From Croceimicrobium sp965658275 (lineage in GTDB: Bacteria > Bacteroidota > Bacteroidia > Flavobacteriales > Schleiferiaceae), in contig CBFHRN010000001.1 in assembly GCA_965658275.1 (NCBI GenBank), positions 1 through 64,000 on the forward strand: a stretch of DNA of 64,000 nt. Reading direction: 5' to 3'. The position numbers and the translations under genes were made by a program. The notes below the pieces were generated by a model. It was not told the origin of the DNA and searched no databases. It saw only the letters and a list, made by a program, of their open reading frames with translations. Of the stretch, positions 1 through 7,984 are shown in pieces (the stretch's first letter is position 1; the number at the start of each line of letters is the position of its first letter).

Positions 1-102
1 TATTACTCTGGGCAGTTAACTACTCCAGGTCCAGGGGTTCCACCTTCGTTAATATCCGGGATGGTGGTTGCGGCCGAAGTTGAAAAAGACACTAAAAAAT
101 AG
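1..102 (+). CDS. crtI: Phytoene desaturase, C-terminal end (partial)
   Basis: The window opens inside a reading frame that runs in frame 1 to a TAG at 100-102. The visible 33 residues contain TTPGPGVPPSLISG followed by MVVAAEV. This is the conserved C-terminal tail of CrtI-type carotenoid desaturases, where the PGxGVPP stretch helps bind FAD or substrate. The gene ends two bases before crtB, the usual partner that supplies its substrate phytoene, which supports the call. Only the tail is seen, so desaturation number and substrate (phytoene versus another carotenoid) cannot be judged. Confidence 0.8.
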   Translation, partial: YYSGQLTTPGPGVPPSLISGMVVAAEVEKDTKK

Positions 103-104
103 GT

Positions 105-944
105 ATGAAAGCATTATTTGACAAGTTATCCTATCGCACTAGTGCCATGGTAACCAAGAAGTATAGTACTTCTTTTTCTCTAGGTATTCTTTTTCTTGAT
201 CGTGCGCTGCACAGGCATATTTACGCCATATACGGATTCGTGCGTTTTGCCGATGAAATTGTGGATACTTTCCATGATTATAATAAGGCAGACCTCTTAG
301 CCGATTTTAAAAAACAAACCTATAAAGCCATTGAAGATGGTATCAGTCTTAATCCAATTTTGAACTCTTTTCAACAAACAGTAAATGAGTTTAAGATAGA
401 TCTAGACCTGATTGAGACTTTCCTCAAGTCTATGGAAATGGACTTAGATCTGGATAAAATATACTCTACTAATGAATATGAAGAGTACATTTTAGGTTCA
501 GCCGAAGTTGTAGGACTTATGTGTCTCAAGGTATTCTGCTATGGGGATCAGCAGCAATACGAGCATTTGCGTTGGAATGCCATGAAATTAGGTTCGGCCT
601 TTCAAAAGATTAACTTTCTACGCGATCTAAATGCTGATTATCACCAATTGGGACGTACCTATTTTCCAGGGGTAGATATCTCGGTATTTAATGATGAAGT
701 AAAAGCAGAAATAGAGGCTGATATCGAAAAAGATTTTCAAGCCGGTTATGAAGGCATCGTTCAGCTCCCCAAAAAGGCTAGATTTGGTGTATACGTAGCC
801 TATGTTTATTACTATAATTTATTCAGGAAAATAAAAGGTTTACCAAGTAATAAGATTCTAAACCATAGAGTGCGTTTACCGAATCATAACAAGTACCGTT
901 TATTATTAAGTTCTTACCTAAGACACAGTTTCAACATCCTATAG
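105..944 (+). CDS. crtB: Phytoene synthase (squalene/phytoene synthase family)
   Basis: This enzyme condenses two geranylgeranyl diphosphates into phytoene, the first committed step of carotenoid synthesis. The 279-residue protein has both aspartate-rich motifs of the family: DEIVD at residues 50-54 and LRDLNAD at about 172-178, the latter followed by the typical GRTYFP. Length fits bacterial CrtB. The ATG lies two bases after the crtI stop, so the two are almost certainly co-transcribed, and idi follows eight bases downstream. Squalene synthase-like enzymes share the fold, but the crtI neighbour makes phytoene synthase much more likely. Confidence 0.93.
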   Translation: MKALFDKLSYRTSAMVTKKYSTSFSLGILFLDRALHRHIYAIYGFVRFADEIVDTFHDYNKADLLADFKKQTYKAIEDGISLNPILNSFQQTVNEFKIDLDLIETFLKSMEMDLDLDKIYSTNEYEEYILGSAEVVGLMCLKVFCYGDQQQYEHLRWNAMKLGSAFQKINFLRDLNADYHQLGRTYFPGVDISVFNDEVKAEIEADIEKDFQAGYEGIVQLPKKARFGVYVAYVYYYNLFRKIKGLPSNKILNHRVRLPNHNKYRLLLSSYLRHSFNIL

Positions 945-951
945 AAGAAAT

Positions 952-1473
952 ATGGCAGAAGAAGTTATCCTAGTCGATGCTCATGATAATGAGATCGGAC
1001 TGATGGAGAAAATGGAAGCCCACCGCAAAGGCCTTTTGCACCGCGCATTTTCCGTTTTCGTTTTAAATGAAAAGGGCGAACTAATGCTGCAACAAAGAGC
1101 TGCTTCAAAGTATCATTCCGGTACTTTATGGACCAATACCTGTTGCTCTCATCCACGACATGGAGAAAGTGCAGAACAAGCTGCGCATCGACGATTGGTA
1201 GAGGAAATGGGTTTTGATTGTCCTGTTAAAAAAGTATTGGAATTTACTTATCGTGCAGAACTAGATAAAGGTATGATCGAACATGAGTACGACCATCTTT
1301 TTATTGGACAATACGATGGTGAGCCCGATTTAAATCCTGAGGAGGTTATGGATTGGAAGTGGATGTCAATAGACGAACTGTCTCAAGATATCCAATCCCA
1401 ACCTCAGAACTACACCGAGTGGTTCAAGATTATTTGGAAACAGTTTGAAGAATATGCAAAGTCGATAAAGTGA
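952..1473 (+). CDS. idi: Isopentenyl-diphosphate delta-isomerase, type I
   Basis: The enzyme interconverts IPP and DMAPP and so supplies the allylic primer for polyprenyl chains. The 173-residue Nudix-fold protein has the type I signature TNTCCSHP (Cys64/Cys65; one is the catalytic cysteine), the Nudix-like RRLVEEMGF helix, and HEYDH at 111-115 with the second catalytic glutamate. Its place behind crtB fits a carotenoid operon. An isomerase is essential in organisms using the mevalonate route, and HMG-CoA reductase and a mevalonate-type GHMP kinase lie at 11182-13397. The TGA stop overlaps the GTG start of the next gene. Confidence 0.95.
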   Translation: MAEEVILVDAHDNEIGLMEKMEAHRKGLLHRAFSVFVLNEKGELMLQQRAASKYHSGTLWTNTCCSHPRHGESAEQAAHRRLVEEMGFDCPVKKVLEFTYRAELDKGMIEHEYDHLFIGQYDGEPDLNPEEVMDWKWMSIDELSQDIQSQPQNYTEWFKIIWKQFEEYAKSIK

Positions 1474-1877
1474 AAGTAACGGTTAATCGAAAAGCTCATT
1501 TTAATGCCGCGCATCGCTTGCATAATCCCCAATGGGATAGGAGTAAGAATGATGAGGTTTTTGGAAAGTGCAATAATCCAGACTACCATGGTCATAATTA
1601 CGAGCTAATTGTTGGTGTTCGAGGCGAAATTGATCCCGAAACCGGCTACGTTGTAGACACGAAATGGCTAAAAGACCTGATCAAAGAGAAAGTTGAAAAT
1701 CGTTTTGATCATAAAAATTTAAATACCCAAACCGAGGAGTTTAAAGAACTTAATCCAACGGCAGAGAATATTGCTATTGTGATCTTTAAGCTGTTAAGAC
1801 CTGAGATTAATAACAAGTTTGATTTAAAGATTACACTCTATGAAACTCCGAGAAACTTCGTTGAATTTGAAGGCTAA
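1470..1877 (+). CDS. 6-pyruvoyl-tetrahydropterin synthase / QueD family protein
   Basis: This family converts dihydroneopterin triphosphate, the GTP cyclohydrolase I product, into 6-pyruvoyl- or 6-carboxy-tetrahydropterin. All catalytic features are visible: zinc-binding His in FNAAHRL and HGHNY, the catalytic Cys in FGKCNNPDYHGH, the Asp-His pair in FDHKNLN, and the substrate-binding Glu in LYETPRN. The GKCNN-HGHNY block and GEIDPETG read more like animal PTPS than Escherichia coli QueD. The gene starts with GTG overlapping the idi stop (GTGA) and overlaps folE, which makes its substrate. No other queuosine genes are nearby, so whether it serves queuosine or a biopterin-like compound is open. 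Confidence 0.88.
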   Translation: MKVTVNRKAHFNAAHRLHNPQWDRSKNDEVFGKCNNPDYHGHNYELIVGVRGEIDPETGYVVDTKWLKDLIKEKVENRFDHKNLNTQTEEFKELNPTAENIAIVIFKLLRPEINNKFDLKITLYETPRNFVEFEG

Positions 1878-2565
1878 TGGTCACCCAAAGGCCGAGCTGG
1901 AGAAGGATACTCAAGAACTTTGGCGCGAAATTGAAAGCCTAGGAGAAGACCATGGTATGACCAATTTGGATACTCCGATGCGGCCAGGAGCTTTCGATTT
2001 GAGTGCCGATGAAAAGGTGAATTTAATTGAAGAGAAATTTGCCGACATCCTGCATATCCTAGGAATGGATTTAAGTGACGACAGTCTGAAAGGAACTCCT
2101 CGCAGGGTCGCCAAAATGTATGTGAATGAAATTTTTCAAGGACTAATCCCCGAAAATAAACCTGAGGCCAAGCTTTTCGATAATAAGTATCGCTACGGTC
2201 AAATGTTGGTCGAAAAAGACATAACAGTTCATTCTTATTGTGAGCATCACCTCGTTCCTATTTTAGGGAAAGCCCATGTGGCTTACATATCTGGTGGTAA
2301 AGTTATTGGCCTAAGTAAAATCAATCGTATTGTGCGTTATTTCTCAAAAAGACCTCAAGTACAAGAGCGTTTGACTGAGCAAATTGCCGCCGAGCTTAAA
2401 ACTGCTTTACAAACGGAGGATGTGGCTGTTTACATCGATGCGGAGCATATGTGTGTGGCAACTCGAGGTGTGGAAGATTGCAGCAGTAGCACAGTTACTG
2501 TGCATTATTCAGGAAAGTTTCAAGAAGAAACGTATCGAAACGAATTCTTAAAAATCATAAGCTAA
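1840..2565 (+). CDS. folE: GTP cyclohydrolase I
   Basis: FolE opens GTP to 7,8-dihydroneopterin triphosphate, the entry step to folate and other pterins. Conserved features include the DDSLKGTPRRVAKMY helix, the zinc-binding CEHHLVPILGKAHVAYI segment, GLSKINRIV and the final zinc Cys in HMCVATRGV. The first ATG gives 241 residues and a 38-bp overlap with the preceding gene. The family core begins near residue 50, so a shorter start is possible. Coupling to the PTPS-type gene suggests direct substrate hand-over. Gene product acts in the cytosol as a homodecamer in known relatives. Confidence 0.95.
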   Translation: MKLRETSLNLKANGHPKAELEKDTQELWREIESLGEDHGMTNLDTPMRPGAFDLSADEKVNLIEEKFADILHILGMDLSDDSLKGTPRRVAKMYVNEIFQGLIPENKPEAKLFDNKYRYGQMLVEKDITVHSYCEHHLVPILGKAHVAYISGGKVIGLSKINRIVRYFSKRPQVQERLTEQIAAELKTALQTEDVAVYIDAEHMCVATRGVEDCSSSTVTVHYSGKFQEETYRNEFLKIIS

Positions 2566-2569
2566 GGAA

Positions 2570-3268
2570 ATGAAGAACTATTTGATCATAGGTGGAGGAA
2601 GTGGAATTGGAAAGTCGGTAGTTCAAAAATTAAGCAAGGAAGGGCATCAGGTTTTTGCCGCAAGTCGCTCGGTGGCAGAGGCGCATTTACCCTCAGGCGC
2701 TCAGGCTTTTCATTTCGATGTAAATGAGGAATTAGATCTAAGTCAATTACCTGATCATTTGGATGGCTTAGTCTATTGCCCAGGTAGTATAAACCTTAGG
2801 CCTTTTAATCGAATCAAATTGGAAGACTTTAAGGCCGAGATGGACTTAAACTTTATGGGAGCCGTTAAGGTCACCCAAGCAGTTCTTCCTTTATTAAAGA
2901 AATCGGAGCAAGCTTCGGTGGTTTATTACTCCACCGTTGCGGTTCAATCGGGTTTACCTTTCCATGCTTCGATTGCAGCGGCAAAAGGTGCTTTAGAAGG
3001 CTTGACCCGCAGTCTGGCTGCCGAGTTTGCGCCTAAGATTCGTTTTAATGCCATTGCACCTTCATTAACTGATACACCTCTTGCTACCAGTTTATTATCC
3101 AATGATAAAAAGCGTGAGGCCAATGCAGAACGGCATCCACTAAAGCGTGTGGGTACCCCTGAGGATATGGCGGCCATGACCTGCTTTTTACTAGGCGAAG
3201 AAGGCTCTTGGATTAGTGGCCAGGTATTAAAAATTGATGGCGGGATGTCTGCAATTAAAGGTATGTAA
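2570..3268 (+). CDS. SDR-family oxidoreductase lacking the catalytic tyrosine
   Basis: This is a 232-residue Rossmann-fold short-chain dehydrogenase/reductase. The cofactor motif is GGGSGIGKS near the N-terminus, and the PG(S)xN region, Ser121 and Lys139 are in the usual places. The YxxxK active site reads IAAAK (residues 135-139), so the tyrosine that normally donates the proton is isoleucine. The remainder (EGLTRSLAAEF, FNAIAPSLTDTPL, SGQVLKIDGG) is typical of the family. It sits four bases after folE and overlaps the flavin-reductase-like gene by one base. That context suggests a role in pterin or flavin chemistry (inference); a substrate cannot be named. Confidence 0.8.
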   Translation: MKNYLIIGGGSGIGKSVVQKLSKEGHQVFAASRSVAEAHLPSGAQAFHFDVNEELDLSQLPDHLDGLVYCPGSINLRPFNRIKLEDFKAEMDLNFMGAVKVTQAVLPLLKKSEQASVVYYSTVAVQSGLPFHASIAAAKGALEGLTRSLAAEFAPKIRFNAIAPSLTDTPLATSLLSNDKKREANAERHPLKRVGTPEDMAAMTCFLLGEEGSWISGQVLKIDGGMSAIKGM

Positions 3269-3918
3269 TGGCAAAGAGAAAGTTCTCCAAAAGCGATTTT
3301 AGTCAGTGGGAGCGTTTTTATCGAGCTTCTTTCTTCAATAGCTTAGGAGGCTATAAAAGCCTCAATATAATGGCTACCAAGTCTGAAGAGGGCATTGAGA
3401 ATGCTGGTCTTTTTTTTTCAGTAAGCCATGTTGGTGCCAACCCTCCTTATTTAGGTATACTTTTTAGACCTCACACAGTTCCGAGGCATAGTCTGGAGAA
3501 CTTCCGCTCTAGTGGTTTTGCAACCTTAAATTCCGTGAACCCAGATTTACTGGAGCAAGCACATGCTAGTTCCGCCAATTTCGATCGGATGGATTCAGAG
3601 TTCGAAATGCTTAATATCCAAAGCGAGTACAAGGGATTTCCCGCGCCTTATGTAGCCAAAAGTGCGGTTCAGATAGGCATCTCTCAGGTGGAGGAACATC
3701 AGATTAAAGCTAATGGGACCCTCTTCGTTGTTGCTGCTATAGAGGAAGTTCATGTAGAAAAGGAGCTTTTGCTGGAGGATGGTTTAGTGGATCATTCTTT
3801 AGCCAATAACTTGGCGGTTAATGGATTAGACTCCTATTACAAACCAGAACGCTTCAAGCGATATGCCTACGCAAGACCCAATGAGGATTTAAAACCATTG
3901 CCATGGGACAAGAAATAA
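3268..3918 (+). CDS. Flavin reductase-like FMN-binding split-barrel protein
   Basis: The 216-residue protein resembles the flavin reductase / FMN-binding split-barrel family: an N-terminal domain start (FNSLGGYKSLNIMATKS), a strand with FFSVSHVGANPPYLGILF, and the ASSANFDR and FPAPYVAKSAVQIG segments that line the flavin site in relatives. No signal peptide or membrane segment is seen. Start and stop overlap both neighbours (one base with the SDR, 16 bases with the photolyase), so translation is probably coupled. It may supply reduced flavin to the photolyase or act on a pterin; both are inference from position. Confidence 0.75.
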   Translation: MAKRKFSKSDFSQWERFYRASFFNSLGGYKSLNIMATKSEEGIENAGLFFSVSHVGANPPYLGILFRPHTVPRHSLENFRSSGFATLNSVNPDLLEQAHASSANFDRMDSEFEMLNIQSEYKGFPAPYVAKSAVQIGISQVEEHQIKANGTLFVVAAIEEVHVEKELLLEDGLVDHSLANNLAVNGLDSYYKPERFKRYAYARPNEDLKPLPWDKK

Positions 3919-5198
3919 GTGTTTTCTGGTTTCGTAGGGATTTACGCTTAAAGGATAATCATGGCTTAGCCAAGGCATTGCAGGGTCCTTACCCTGTTTT
4001 ACCTTTATTTATCTTCGATAAGAATATTTTGGATGAATTGGAATCCAAAGATGCTAGGCTTCAGTTTATTCATCAGGAATTAGGCAAGATTAAAAGTCAT
4101 CTCGAAGAGTATGGCTCTAGCCTTTTAGTTTATCACGATGAACCTCAAGTGGCTTGGAAACAGCTACTTAAATCTTATGAGGTAAAGGAAGTTTATACGA
4201 ACCGCGATTATGAACCCTACGCTCAGGACCGCGATAAAAAGATTTATGACTTTCTAAAGTCTAAAGGCGTTCCCTTCAAGGGCTATAAGGACCAAGTTAT
4301 TTTTGAGAAAAGCGAAATTGTTAAGGATAACGGGGATCCTTATGTGGTTTATACGCCTTACATGAAGAAATACAAGCAGGCATTGAACGCCAGCTCATTT
4401 GAGGAATTTCCAAGTCATGAAATAATGAATTTCGCCCTGGTAGATCCCTTGCCCATGCAAAGCTTAGCCAATATGGGCTTTGAAAGTATTGACTTTGATT
4501 ATCCTTCTCGAGAGGCTAAGGTGAGTATTATCGCGAATTACCACGATACGCGAGATATTCCCTCGAAGCTTGGAACGACGCGATTGAGTTTGCATTTGCG
4601 TTTCGGTACCGTAAGTATCCGACAACTTGCCAAGCTAGCACACGCTAAGAATGAAAAGTTCTTCAATGAGCTTATATGGCGTGACTTCTATCAACAGGTG
4701 CTGTTCCACTTTCCACATTCGTTTCGAAATAGTTTTCGACGCGAATACGATGCTATACAATGGGAGAATAACGAAAACCATTTCAAAGCTTGGTGTGAGG
4801 GAAAAACGGGCTACCCTTTGGTAGATGCTGGGATGAGAGAATTGAATAGGACTGGCTTTATGCACAATCGAGTGCGAATGTTGGTTGCTAGTTTTTTAAC
4901 AAAGCACTTATTAATTGATTGGCGTTGGGGCGAAGCCTACTTCGCTAAAAGACTACTGGATTACGATGCGGCAAGTAATATTGGTGGATGGCAGTGGGCT
5001 GCGGGAAGTGGCGTTGATGCAGCACCATACTTCCGAATTTTCAATCCGGAGACCCAGCTTAAGAAATTTGACCCAGACTTAAAGTATGTTCGAAAATGGG
5101 TGCCCGAATACGGAACTTCATCTTATCCTCAACCTATTGTTGAGCATAAAAAAGCCCGCGAGAGAGCATTAGAGCGCTACAAGCAGGCTTTGAAATAG
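3903..5198 (+). CDS. phrB: Deoxyribodipyrimidine photolyase / cryptochrome family
   Basis: Class I photolyases use a reduced FAD and blue light to split UV-induced pyrimidine dimers. The 431-residue protein has the N-terminal antenna-domain signature VFWFRRDLRLKDNHGL and the C-terminal FAD domain. The latter shows TRLSLHLRFGTVS, ELIWRDFYQQ, MRELNRTGFMHNRVRM, DWRWGEAYFA and NIGGWQWAAGSG, with conserved tryptophans available for photoreduction. It is short for a DASH cryptochrome and most like a CPD photolyase. It closes an operon carrying carotenoid, pterin and flavin genes, all light-protection themes. The antenna pigment cannot be told from sequence. Confidence 0.92.
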   Translation: MGQEISVFWFRRDLRLKDNHGLAKALQGPYPVLPLFIFDKNILDELESKDARLQFIHQELGKIKSHLEEYGSSLLVYHDEPQVAWKQLLKSYEVKEVYTNRDYEPYAQDRDKKIYDFLKSKGVPFKGYKDQVIFEKSEIVKDNGDPYVVYTPYMKKYKQALNASSFEEFPSHEIMNFALVDPLPMQSLANMGFESIDFDYPSREAKVSIIANYHDTRDIPSKLGTTRLSLHLRFGTVSIRQLAKLAHAKNEKFFNELIWRDFYQQVLFHFPHSFRNSFRREYDAIQWENNENHFKAWCEGKTGYPLVDAGMRELNRTGFMHNRVRMLVASFLTKHLLIDWRWGEAYFAKRLLDYDAASNIGGWQWAAGSGVDAAPYFRIFNPETQLKKFDPDLKYVRKWVPEYGTSSYPQPIVEHKKARERALERYKQALK

Positions 5199-5211
5199 CG
5201 AATATACTTAC

Positions 5212-6297
5212 TTAGATTCCCGTTGAGTCGCCAAAACTTAGTTTGACATCACCAACGAATGTTTTTATAAGCTGTTCATTTTCCATTTTACAGATTAAAA
5301 GGGCTTCCTCAGTATCGACAACGATGTAGTCCTTTAATCCTTCAATCACCGCAATTTTTTCTTTCGGCATACGCACGATATTGTGCTCGCTATCGTAAGT
5401 GAGAATCTTTTTGCCAATTAGGGCATTGGAGCTTTTATCCAGTTCTTTATGTTCGTACAAGCTTCCCCAAGTGCCCAAGTCACTCCAGCCAAAGTCAGAT
5501 GGAATAACATAAACCTCGCTTGATTTTTCCATCAAGCCATAGTCAATGCTTTCATTTTCACAGGCAGGGTAGGTCTTATTTACAAAGGCGCTCTCTGCTT
5601 CAGTTCCGAATAGTTCCGCCCCAGCCTCGAAATTGCTGAAGAGATCTTGCTGATGGATTTCCAATTCCTTCTTAAAAGTCTTAAGAGACCAAATGAAAAT
5701 ACCGGCGTTCCAAAGAAAATCTCCGCTGTCCATAAATTGCTGTGCAATTTCAGCATTGGGCTTTTCGGTAAAAGTCTTTACCTTCTTTACTTCTTCGTCT
5801 ACAATGGATTGATCTTCAAATTGAATATATCCATATCCTGTGTCTGGTCGGTGCGGTTTAATGCCGAGTGTAAACAGGAAGTCGGTATTCGAAGCAGTTT
5901 CCAAAGCTAATTTTGCAATACGCGTGAATTCAGTTTCATTGGTGATAAGGTGATCCGAAGGAGCAATGAGCATATTCGCATCGGGATCCATGCTCTGAAT
6001 TCGATAAGCAGCATAAGCTATACATGGTGCTGTATTTCGCCTTGCGGGTTCGAGAATTATATTTTCCCGAGGCATTTCGGGTAACTGCTCGGCTACTTGT
6101 TCTTCGTAATTCTTGTGAGTAACAATCAATACCTTGTCGGGATCCGTAATAAGACATAACCTTCTGAAGGTTTGCTGAAGTAGAGATTCTCCAGTACCTA
6201 AAATGTCATGAAATTGTTTTGGATTTTCGGCGGTGCTCATAGGCCAAAAGCGGCTTCCGATACCACCTGCCATAATCACACAATAGGTTGAGGCCAT
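5212..6297 (-). CDS. manC: Mannose-1-phosphate guanylyltransferase
   Basis: The enzyme makes GDP-mannose from mannose-1-phosphate and GTP for surface polysaccharide synthesis. The 361-residue protein begins with the nucleotidyltransferase signature VIMAGGIGSRFWP. It carries ENPKQFHDILG, the FTEKPNAEIA and NAGIFIW segments, and the DFGWSDLGTW block typical of GDP-mannose pyrophosphorylases. It lacks the C-terminal phosphomannose isomerase domain of bifunctional enzymes. It is transcribed alone, convergent with phrB (13-bp gap) and divergent from adk. Confidence 0.93.
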   Translation of the reverse strand: MASTYCVIMAGGIGSRFWPMSTAENPKQFHDILGTGESLLQQTFRRLCLITDPDKVLIVTHKNYEEQVAEQLPEMPRENIILEPARRNTAPCIAYAAYRIQSMDPDANMLIAPSDHLITNETEFTRIAKLALETASNTDFLFTLGIKPHRPDTGYGYIQFEDQSIVDEEVKKVKTFTEKPNAEIAQQFMDSGDFLWNAGIFIWSLKTFKKELEIHQQDLFSNFEAGAELFGTEAESAFVNKTYPACENESIDYGLMEKSSEVYVIPSDFGWSDLGTWGSLYEHKELDKSSNALIGKKILTYDSEHNIVRMPKEKIAVIEGLKDYIVVDTEEALLICKMENEQLIKTFVGDVKLSFGDSTGI

Positions 6298-6317
6298 ATT
6301 ATTTTTTTAAAGGGAAA

Positions 6318-6325
6318 CAAATTTA
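6318..6325 (-). promoter_or_regulatory. Candidate -7 box for manC
   Basis: On the minus strand this reads TAAATTTG, matching the Bacteroidota -7 consensus TAnnTTTG, 20 nt before the manC ATG. No convincing TTTG element is seen at the -33 position. The call rests on consensus and spacing only. Confidence 0.5.
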
Positions 6326-6371
6326 CAATTTAAGAAGCCGATTCCTAAGGCCTAAACCTTTATTAAATTGC

Positions 6372-6379
6372 TAATTTTG
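6372..6379 (+). promoter_or_regulatory. Candidate -7 box for the adk-obgE operon
   Basis: TAATTTTG matches TAnnTTTG and lies 23 nt before the adk ATG. It sits in the 105-bp gap shared with the divergent manC promoter. A -33 TTTG is not evident. Confidence 0.5.
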
Positions 6380-6402
6380 CTGACTTCAAAATAAATCAGA
6401 TC

Positions 6403-6975
6403 ATGCTAAATATTGTACTCTTCGGACCTCCCGGAGCTGGAAAAGGAACCCAATCACAGAATCTTATTGATAAATACGAGCTTAAACATTTATCAACGGG
6501 CGATATTTTCCGCGCCAATATTAAGGGCGAAACGGATTTAGGGAAATTAGCCAAGAGCTATATTGATAAAGGAGCCTTGGTGCCCGATGAAGTCACCATA
6601 AATATGCTTAAAAGCGAACTGGATAAGAATCCTGATGCGAAGGGCTTTATTTTTGACGGTTTTCCTAGAACCATTGCACAAGCGGAGGCATTGGACAATT
6701 TGTTAGGCAGTTTAAATACGTCGATTAGTTTAATGTTGGCCCTGGAAGTTCCTGAAGAGGAGTTGAAGGAACGGCTGCTAAAACGTGCCGAAACCAGCGG
6801 CAGAAGTGATGATGCTGATCCAGCGATTATTCAAAACCGCATTGAAACTTACAATCGGGAGACCGCACCCGTGAAGTCATTCTATCAAAAACAAAATAAA
6901 CTGCACGAAATTGTCGGTATAGGAACTATCGAAGAAATTAGCGAGCGTTTATACCAAGCTATCGAGAAGCACTAG
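6403..6975 (+). CDS. adk: Adenylate kinase
   Basis: Adenylate kinase interconverts ATP + AMP and 2 ADP. The 190-residue protein shows the P-loop GPPGAGKGTQ at residues 7-16, the AMP-binding HLSTGDIFRANI and FDGFPRTIAQAEAL segments, and a short LID (RAETSGRSDD) with no zinc cysteines. The length matches the short-LID form. It is followed one base later by obgE, so the two probably share a transcript. Confidence 0.96.
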   Translation: MLNIVLFGPPGAGKGTQSQNLIDKYELKHLSTGDIFRANIKGETDLGKLAKSYIDKGALVPDEVTINMLKSELDKNPDAKGFIFDGFPRTIAQAEALDNLLGSLNTSISLMLALEVPEEELKERLLKRAETSGRSDDADPAIIQNRIETYNRETAPVKSFYQKQNKLHEIVGIGTIEEISERLYQAIEKH

Positions 6976-6976
6976 T

Positions 6977-7984
6977 ATGCAAGAAAATTTCGTTGACTAC
7001 GTAAAAATTCACTGTAAATCAGGTAAGGGTGGAGCCGGATCGGCACACTTGCATCGTGATAGATTGACCTCCAAGGGTGGTCCCGATGGCGGAGATGGCG
7101 GGGTAGGAGGTAGCGTTATTTTACGTGGTAATAATCAACGTTGGACGCTCCTGCATCTAAAATACCGAAAACATATTAAGGCCGGAGCCGGCGAAAATGG
7201 TGGGCAAAACCAAAGAAGCGGCGCGATGGGAGAAAATGAAATCCTAGATGTACCGCTGGGAACGGTTGCCAAAGATGCCGAAACCGGAGAAGTATTATTT
7301 GAAATTACCGAGCACGGTGAAGAGCGTGTGTTAAAACAAGGTGGTAGAGGGGGCCTCGGAAATGTACATTTCAAAAGTGCAACCTTTCAAACTCCACGTT
7401 TTGCTCAGCCCGGGGAACCTGGGGAAGAAGGTTGGTGTATTCTCGAACTAAAAGTATTAGCCGATGTAGGCTTGGTAGGATTCCCCAATGCTGGAAAGTC
7501 GACTTTATTGTCGGTTGTTTCGGCGGCGAAGCCAGAAATTGCGGATTATCCTTTTACAACCTTAACGCCTAAACTAGGCATTGTAAGTTATAGAGACTAT
7601 CGTTCTTTTGTGATGGCTGATATTCCAGGTATCATTGAAGGCGCGAGCGAAGGGAAGGGCCTCGGTCATCGTTTTTTAAAGCATATTGAAAGGAACGCCA
7701 TGCTGCTGTTTTTGGTTCCTGCTGATGCGGATGACATGGTGGAACAATATTCGATCCTGTTAAAAGAGCTCGAACGTTTTAATCCGGAGTTATTGGATAA
7801 GGATAAGCTCTTGGCTATTAGCAAAGCGGATATGTTGGATGAGGAGCTCATAGAGGAGATGACTGCGGATTTAAATTCGAGACTTCCTGAAGATGTTGAA
7901 TTCATATTCTTTTCTTCGGTAAGCGGAAAGAACTTGCAGGCATTAAAAGACCGTTTGTGGCTTAAAATGCAAAAAGATGCTTGA
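6977..7984 (+). CDS. obgE: Obg family GTPase
   Basis: ObgE/CgtA is an essential GTPase involved in assembly of the large ribosomal subunit and stress signalling. The 335-residue protein has the glycine-rich Obg domain (about residues 5-160, e.g. GGPDGGDGGVGG and GGRGGLGN) and the G domain with GFPNAGKST (G1), the switch-I YPFTTLTP, DIPGIIEGAS (G3) and SKAD (G4). It has no C-terminal OCT extension. Its end overlaps the following PAP2 gene by eight bases. Confidence 0.96.
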   Translation: MQENFVDYVKIHCKSGKGGAGSAHLHRDRLTSKGGPDGGDGGVGGSVILRGNNQRWTLLHLKYRKHIKAGAGENGGQNQRSGAMGENEILDVPLGTVAKDAETGEVLFEITEHGEERVLKQGGRGGLGNVHFKSATFQTPRFAQPGEPGEEGWCILELKVLADVGLVGFPNAGKSTLLSVVSAAKPEIADYPFTTLTPKLGIVSYRDYRSFVMADIPGIIEGASEGKGLGHRFLKHIERNAMLLFLVPADADDMVEQYSILLKELERFNPELLDKDKLLAISKADMLDEELIEEMTADLNSRLPEDVEFIFFSSVSGKNLQALKDRLWLKMQKDA

